In this document: piece by piece, positions 59,508-64,000 of the stretch | How positions within the stretch are numbered: the first letter of the stretch is position 1 | Layout: the number at the start of each line of letters is the position of its first letter | NCBI RefSeq assembly: GCF_000719335.1 | Contig: NZ_JOGB01000034.1 | Span: forward strand, 1-64,000 | Source of the DNA: Streptomyces sp. NRRL S-87 | GTDB taxonomy: Bacteria; Actinomycetota; Actinomycetes; Streptomycetales; Streptomycetaceae | Direction: 5' to 3' | Length of the DNA stretch: 64,000 nucleotides | Notes under the pieces: model-generated | Seen by the model: the letters and a program-made list of their open reading frames with translations, nothing else | Database searches by the model: none | What the model was told of the DNA's origin: nothing | Made by a program: the position numbers and the translations under genes

Positions 59508-59534
59508 GGGGCCAGGCTAACCGGCCCGCAGCGG

Positions 59535-61691
59535 TCACTTCCGCAACCGCAGCACCGGGATGTCGTCCCGCTCGAACCCGAACACCTGCGCGTACAGGGA
59601 CAGTTCCGCCTCCAGCGCCCGGACCATGGTCTCGGCCCGCCGGAACCCGTGCCCCTCGCCCTCGAAGGCCAGGTACGCGTGCGGCGGCACCTGCCGCTCC
59701 TCGCGGCCCTCCGGGCCCTCCAGGCCCTCGACCCTCGCCAGGAACCTCTCGGCCTGCGACGGCGGGCAGACGGCGTCGTCAAGACCCTGGAGCAGCAGGA
59801 ACGGGACCGAGATCCGGTACGCCCGTCCCAGCGGCGAGCGCTGGCGGCAGCGCGCCGCCAGGGTCTGCGGCGGCCCGGCGAGGCCGGTCAGGTACTGGGA
59901 CTCCAGGTCGTGGGTCTCCTCCCCGATGCCGACCAGGTCCAGCACCGGGTACTTGATCGTCCCGCAGGCGTAGACGTCGGTGCCTGCCAGGGAGGCGGCC
60001 GTGGTCCAGCCCCCGGCGCTCCCGCCGCGGACCGCGAGCCGGTCCGGGTCGGCCGTGCCCTCGGCGGCCAGGGCCCGCGCCACCGCGGCGCAGTCCTCCA
60101 CGTCGACGACGCCCCACTGCTCGCGCAGCCGCTCGCGGTAGGCCCGCCCGTACCCGGTGGAGCCGCCGTAGTTGACCTCGGCCACGCCGATGCCCCGGGA
60201 GGTGAAGTACGCGATGTGCAGGTCCAGCACCGGTTCCACGTGGGCCGTGGGGCCGCCGTGCGCCCACACCACGTACGGCGGCAGCTCGTCGGCCGGCGCG
60301 GCGCGCACCGGGTTGTGCGGCGGATAGACGTGGGCGTGGATCTCGCGGTTGTCCGGGCCGTAGAACGTTCGGCTCTGCGGCTCGGGGTAATAGGCCGGGT
60401 CGACGGGGTCGGTGGCAGCGGCACCGATCACCCGGGCCCGCCCGGTGACGGTGTCGAGCTCGACCACCTCGTACCCGCTGCGCGGGCTGGCGGCCACCCC
60501 GACGACCCGGGAGCCGTGCACGGCGAGGGTCGGGGCCCAGTTGGTCCAGGGCCCGGCCGCGTCGACGAGGTCGCCGGTCTCCGGGTCGAGGACGCCCAGC
60601 ACCGAGGAGCCCTGCCCGTGCAGGACGGCGACCAGTCCGCCGGCCAGCGGCGCCAGCCAGCGCAGCCCGGTCTTCCACAGCGGCCCGCCGAACTCCTCCT
60701 CCCGGGGGCACAGGTTGACCGCCTTGCCGCCGCTGCCCGCCGGGACGCCGGGCCCGGTGCCGGTGGCGGGCTCGAGCCGGTACGGGTTCCACCAGCCGCC
60801 CCGGTCGCTGACCGCGAGCAGGCTGCCGTCGGCCGCCCACTCGACCTGCGCCACCGACTCCTCGGGCCCTCCCAGCACGGTGTGCGGCCGGCCGAACTCC
60901 CCCTCGGGGGTGATGTCGGCGACCTTGAGCTCGGTGCCGTCCCAGGGCATCCGCGGGTGGTCCCACACCAGCCAGGCCGCCCGTCTTCCGTCCGGCGACA
61001 GCCGCGGGCCGGTGGTGAACCGGTGCCGGTCGTCGGTCAGCTCGCGGATCGCCGAGCGGTCCTCGGCCGCCGATCCGTCCAGCGGTACGGCCGCCAGCAC
61101 GCGCCGCACGTCGGTGGGGCCGGGCCCGGTGAACTCCTCCAGTACGCACCACACCTCGCCGCGCTCCGGGCACAGGACCGGATCGGCCCAGCGCAGCCCG
61201 CCGCCGACCGGGGAGAGCGGGGTCAGCGGGCGGGGCCCGGCACCCCGGGGGCTGCCGGGGCTGCCGGAGGTGCCGGGAGTGCCGGAGGTGCCCGCCGCCG
61301 AGGCGCCGGGGGCGTCGGGGGCGTCGGGGGCGTCGGGGGCGCCAGGGGCATCGGGCTCGTACGCGTACAGTCGCTGGTCGGCGAACTCGGTGAAGACGAG
61401 CAGCGGTCCGCCGGCCGGGCGGGGGACGGCGGCCCACGGCGTGCCGCCGTACTCGACGACCCGGCTGCGGACGTTCCACGGCTGCGGGAGCACCGACTCC
61501 TCCCGCGCCGCGCCGAAGGCGTCTGCGCGCCGCCGCACCAGGGTGCGGCGGCCGCCCTCGGACGGCCGCGGAGCGGTCCACCAGACCTCCTCGCCGACCG
61601 TTCCGACGTACTCGGGGCGGCCGTCGAGGGAGGCGGCGAGGGCGGCGTCGATCGGCGAGGGCCAGCTGCCGTACGGCCCGGTGGGCACCAT
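59535..61691 (-). CDS. Prolyl oligopeptidase family (S9) serine peptidase
   Basis: A 718-residue cytoplasmic peptidase: an N-terminal beta-propeller (about 1-450) and a C-terminal alpha/beta-hydrolase domain. The nucleophile motif VRGGSAGGWTTAASL, the acid in LLLQGLDDAVCPPSQ and the base in EGEGHGFRR are all readable, with VWAHGGPTAHVEP as the oxyanion region. A DAPGAPDAPDAPDAPG low-complexity insertion (DNA repeat about 61300-61350) sits in a propeller loop. It hydrolyses short peptides in the family. It lies 71 bp downstream of the M20 peptidase gene on the same strand, forming a peptide-catabolism group. Confidence 0.92.
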   Translation of the reverse strand: MVPTGPYGSWPSPIDAALAASLDGRPEYVGTVGEEVWWTAPRPSEGGRRTLVRRRADAFGAAREESVLPQPWNVRSRVVEYGGTPWAAVPRPAGGPLLVFTEFADQRLYAYEPDAPGAPDAPDAPDAPGASAAGTSGTPGTSGSPGSPRGAGPRPLTPLSPVGGGLRWADPVLCPERGEVWCVLEEFTGPGPTDVRRVLAAVPLDGSAAEDRSAIRELTDDRHRFTTGPRLSPDGRRAAWLVWDHPRMPWDGTELKVADITPEGEFGRPHTVLGGPEESVAQVEWAADGSLLAVSDRGGWWNPYRLEPATGTGPGVPAGSGGKAVNLCPREEEFGGPLWKTGLRWLAPLAGGLVAVLHGQGSSVLGVLDPETGDLVDAAGPWTNWAPTLAVHGSRVVGVAASPRSGYEVVELDTVTGRARVIGAAATDPVDPAYYPEPQSRTFYGPDNREIHAHVYPPHNPVRAAPADELPPYVVWAHGGPTAHVEPVLDLHIAYFTSRGIGVAEVNYGGSTGYGRAYRERLREQWGVVDVEDCAAVARALAAEGTADPDRLAVRGGSAGGWTTAASLAGTDVYACGTIKYPVLDLVGIGEETHDLESQYLTGLAGPPQTLAARCRQRSPLGRAYRISVPFLLLQGLDDAVCPPSQAERFLARVEGLEGPEGREERQVPPHAYLAFEGEGHGFRRAETMVRALEAELSLYAQVFGFERDDIPVLRLRK

Positions 61692-61762
61692 GTCTGTCGT
61701 CTCTCTTCCGGTCTGCGCCGACGGGCGTGGGGGGCGGACGGCGGGGCGCGGCGGTGGCGGCG

Positions 61763-63163
61763 CTACAGCGCGCGCAGCGCGTGGTCGAGGACCCGGACGC
61801 CGAAGTGCAGGGCGTCCACGGGCACGCGTTCGTCCACGCCGTGGAAGAGCGACCAGTAGTCGAAGCCGGGCGGCAGACGCAGCGGGGAGAACCCGTAGCC
61901 GGTGATGCCCAGTCGGGAGAACTGCTTGGCGTCGGTGCCGCCCGCCATGCAGAAGGGCACGACGTGCCCGTCCGGGTCGAAGTGCTCGACGGCCGCGCGC
62001 AGGACGGCGTACGTCGACGAGTCGACCGGGGCTTCGAGGGCCACCTCGCGGTGGTGGAAGTCCCAGTCCACGTCGGGTCCGGTGAGCCGGTCGAGGGTGG
62101 CGCGGAACTCGTCCTCGCCGCCGGGCACCATGCGCCCGTCGACGTACGCGGTCGCGTGGCCCGGGATGACGTTCAGCTTGTACCCGGCCTCCAGCATGGT
62201 CGGGTTGGCGCTGTTGCGCACGGTCGCGCCGACCAGCAGGGCGGCCTCCGGCGGCAGCTTGCCGATGAGCCGGTCGACGTCCTCGGCGCCGAAGCCGGGG
62301 GCGTTCGGGTCGGCGTCGATGCCGTACACGGCGGCGAGCTCGGCCAGGGCGGCGCGGACGGTGGCGGTGAGGCGCACCGGCCACTGGTGCTCGCCGATCC
62401 GGGAGACGGCTCCGGCCAGGCGGCTGACGGCGTTGGCCCGGTTGGGCTTGGAGCCGTGGCCGGCGGTGCCGTGGGCGGTCAGCTTGAGCCAGCCGGTGCC
62501 GCGTTCGCCGGCGGCGATCGGATAGAGGGCCGTGCCGGGTCCGGCGTGCACGGTGAAGGCGCCGGACTCGCTCAGGCCCTCCGTACATCCCTCGAAGAGG
62601 CCGGGGTGGTGGTCGGCGAGGAAGCCGGAGCCGTCGACGGCGCTGTCCTCCTCGTCCGCGGTGTACGCGATCACGATGTCGCGCCGGGGCCGGATCCCGG
62701 CCCGCGACCAGGCCCGTACGACCGCCAGCACCATCGCGTCCATGTTCTTCATGTCGACGGCGCCGCGGCCCCACACCACCCCGTCGCGGACCTCGCCGGA
62801 GAACGGGTGCACGCGCCAGTCCGCGGCCTCGGCGGGCACCACGTCGAGGTGGCCGTGGACCAGCAGCGCGGGGGCGCTCGGGTCGGTGCCCTCGATGCGC
62901 GCCACGACGTTGGTGCGGCCCGGGGTGCGCTCCAGCAGGACGGGCTCCAGGCCGGTGTCGGCGAGGCGTTCGGCCACGTACTCGGCGGCCGGGCGCTCGC
63001 GGCAGTCGCCGCCGCCCCGGTTGGTGGTGTCGAGGCGGATCAGGTCGGAGGTGTACTCGACCACTTCGTCCAGCGCCCGGCCGTCCACCGGGGAGGCGGG
63101 GTCGGGGCCGGCGGCGGGCGCGGAGCGGGCGGCGGACCGTTGTGCAGCGTTCATGTCACCCAT
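61763..63163 (-). CDS. M20-family metallopeptidase
   Basis: A 466-residue zinc-dependent peptidase/deacylase. Zinc motif I LVHGHLDVVPAEAADW, the bridging Asp in WGRGAVDMKNMD, catalytic and ligand Glu in AYTADEEDSAVDG, and a late FCMAGGTDAKQFS are present, with the dimerisation insertion between. ATG 63163 has GGAGGAG 5 nt upstream and overlaps the M55 gene end by 8 nt, so translation is coupled. It probably degrades di- or tripeptides released by neighbouring enzymes. Confidence 0.93.
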   Translation of the reverse strand: MGDMNAAQRSAARSAPAAGPDPASPVDGRALDEVVEYTSDLIRLDTTNRGGGDCRERPAAEYVAERLADTGLEPVLLERTPGRTNVVARIEGTDPSAPALLVHGHLDVVPAEAADWRVHPFSGEVRDGVVWGRGAVDMKNMDAMVLAVVRAWSRAGIRPRRDIVIAYTADEEDSAVDGSGFLADHHPGLFEGCTEGLSESGAFTVHAGPGTALYPIAAGERGTGWLKLTAHGTAGHGSKPNRANAVSRLAGAVSRIGEHQWPVRLTATVRAALAELAAVYGIDADPNAPGFGAEDVDRLIGKLPPEAALLVGATVRNSANPTMLEAGYKLNVIPGHATAYVDGRMVPGGEDEFRATLDRLTGPDVDWDFHHREVALEAPVDSSTYAVLRAAVEHFDPDGHVVPFCMAGGTDAKQFSRLGITGYGFSPLRLPPGFDYWSLFHGVDERVPVDALHFGVRVLDHALRAL

Positions 63164-63989
63164 ATTGCTCCTCCACGGCGGCCGAGACGATCGTCGTGAC
63201 CGCCTTGAACGTGCGGATCGCCTCGAACATCGTGGCGCTCGCATAGCGCACGCGCCGCTCGCCGGCGGACTCGACGCCCGGCACCACGGTCGCGGCGGCC
63301 GACAGGTGCGCCGCGTCGAACTCGACCTCGACGGCGAACGGGCCGCGGGCGACGGGCTCGTGGCGCACGGCGAGGGCCGCGGCCTCCTTGGCCGCGGCCC
63401 GGATGTCGGCAGCGGTCCGGGCCGGCGGCCGGCACACGGCGGCGTACCGGGAGACGTGGTCCTTGACGGCGACGGTACGGGCGCCGGGCGCGTAGCCGAG
63501 GGCGTCGGCGCAGGTGAGGTCGTCGCCCGTGACGAGGACGACCGGGACGCCGTACTCGGCGACGACGTGCGCGTTCAGGTGGCCCTCGCTGGCCGGGGTG
63601 CCGTTCAGCCAGACTCCGGTGATGGAGTTGGCGAGGTAGGTGTGGGCGAGGACGCCCTCGGCGCCCGCGCCGGTGTGGTAGCCGACGAAGGCGATGCCGT
63701 CGACGTCGCCGTGCTGGACGCCCTCCACCATGGAGAGCGACTTGTGGCGCCCGGTGAGCATCTCGACCCGCTCGTCGAGCCGTTCCAGGAGCAGGTTGCG
63801 CATGGTCCAGTGCGCCTCGTTGACCAGCACCTCGTCCGCGCCGCCGTCGAAGAAGCCCAGGGCGGCCGCGTTCACGTCGGAGGTGAACAGGGCCCGGCAG
63901 CGCTCCCACTGGGGGGTGCCGGGCAGTACGTCGGCGGGCCAGGTGACCCCCGTGGCGCCTTCCATGTCGGCGGAGATGAGGATCTTCAT
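63156..63989 (-). CDS. M55-family metallopeptidase (DppA-like D-aminopeptidase)
   Basis: This 277-residue protein begins MKILISADMEGATGV, the M55 zinc/active-site motif, and continues with DVNAAALGFFDGGADEVLVNEAHWTMRNLL, FVGYHTGAG and GVPVVLVTGDD. B. subtilis DppA, the type enzyme, is a D-aminopeptidase acting on D-Ala peptides. The gene is complete: ATG 63989 lies 11 bp from the window end. It is translationally coupled to the M20 gene, suggesting sequential breakdown of D-amino-acid-containing (wall-derived) peptides. Confidence 0.93.
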   Translation of the reverse strand: MKILISADMEGATGVTWPADVLPGTPQWERCRALFTSDVNAAALGFFDGGADEVLVNEAHWTMRNLLLERLDERVEMLTGRHKSLSMVEGVQHGDVDGIAFVGYHTGAGAEGVLAHTYLANSITGVWLNGTPASEGHLNAHVVAEYGVPVVLVTGDDLTCADALGYAPGARTVAVKDHVSRYAAVCRPPARTAADIRAAAKEAAALAVRHEPVARGPFAVEVEFDAAHLSAAATVVPGVESAGERRVRYASATMFEAIRTFKAVTTIVSAAVEEQYG

Positions 63990-64000
63990 CGGGCCCCCGG

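Overview
The window is chromosomal DNA of a Streptomyces-like actinomycete. GC is very high and codon third positions are nearly all G or C. GTG and TTG starts are common. The principal-sigma locus has the HrdB type of N-terminal extension and a sigma-R-type promoter, and pterin dehydratase, TIGR03086, DUF6461, SAV_2336-like and MmyB-like proteins are typical of the group. One stretch (about 23.1-24.4 kb) is clearly AT-richer, with sampled lines near half GC, and looks foreign.

Layout. 0-12 kb holds housekeeping and accessory genes: a DUF4239 membrane protein, a secreted proline-rich protein, an isolated and shortened narJ, a secreted trypsin-like protease, a long-chain acyl-CoA synthetase, a LysR regulator divergent from a bile-acid-symporter-like transporter with a small Cys-rich 2Fe-2S protein, fdhD, and a FabH-like ketosynthase. 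12-17.6 kb has tRNA-Leu(GAG) with a strong terminator, a DUF2283 protein, and a branched-chain amino-acid-type ABC operon in which both permeases and one ATPase are fused into a single 951-residue protein. 17.8-22.6 kb carries an aldo/keto reductase, pterin dehydratase, a Tat-exported FAD oxidoreductase, an MmyB-like regulator and a small membrane protein. 22.68-25.22 kb is a 2.5-kb island bounded by identical 17-bp palindromic repeats. It holds an Xre/ParS-type antitoxin and RES-domain toxin pair, transposase debris and a tyrosine-integrase C-terminal fragment whose stop codon lies inside the right repeat. 25.2-29.6 kb has several small hypothetical genes, folD and a methyltransferase.

29.7-31.5 kb is the hrdB-like principal sigma gene, preceded by a sigma-R-type promoter. 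As given, it lacks about 130 bp covering sigma regions 2.2-2.4 and is frameshifted. This is either an assembly or sequencing error or a pseudogene. 31.6-39.4 kb has an amino-acid permease, a holin-domain phosphodiesterase fusion, a glycosyltransferase and an MBL-DedA pair.

39.4-47.6 kb is the most interesting locus: a four-gene minus-strand operon encoding an alpha/beta hydrolase, a caspase fused to a VMAP-C-like region, a MoxR-type AAA+ ATPase, and a 1279-residue vWA / degenerate-trypsin / cyclase-like / TPR protein. This matches the vWA-MoxR-VMAP ternary conflict systems known from comparative genomics, here with an extra lipase-like enzyme. The caspase His-Cys dyad is intact, while the trypsin-like domain has lost its catalytic Ser.

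47.7-64 kb contains an MBL hydrolase, an aminotransferase-fold protein with no recognisable PLP lysine, a methyltransferase, a MarR/MFS divergon and an ArsR-type/MFS divergon (each with clear palindromic operators), a DUF5107 protein, a GNAT acetyltransferase, and a peptide-catabolism group (S9 prolyl oligopeptidase, M20, M55). A dispersed intergenic repeat occurs three times, each time at gene 3' ends.
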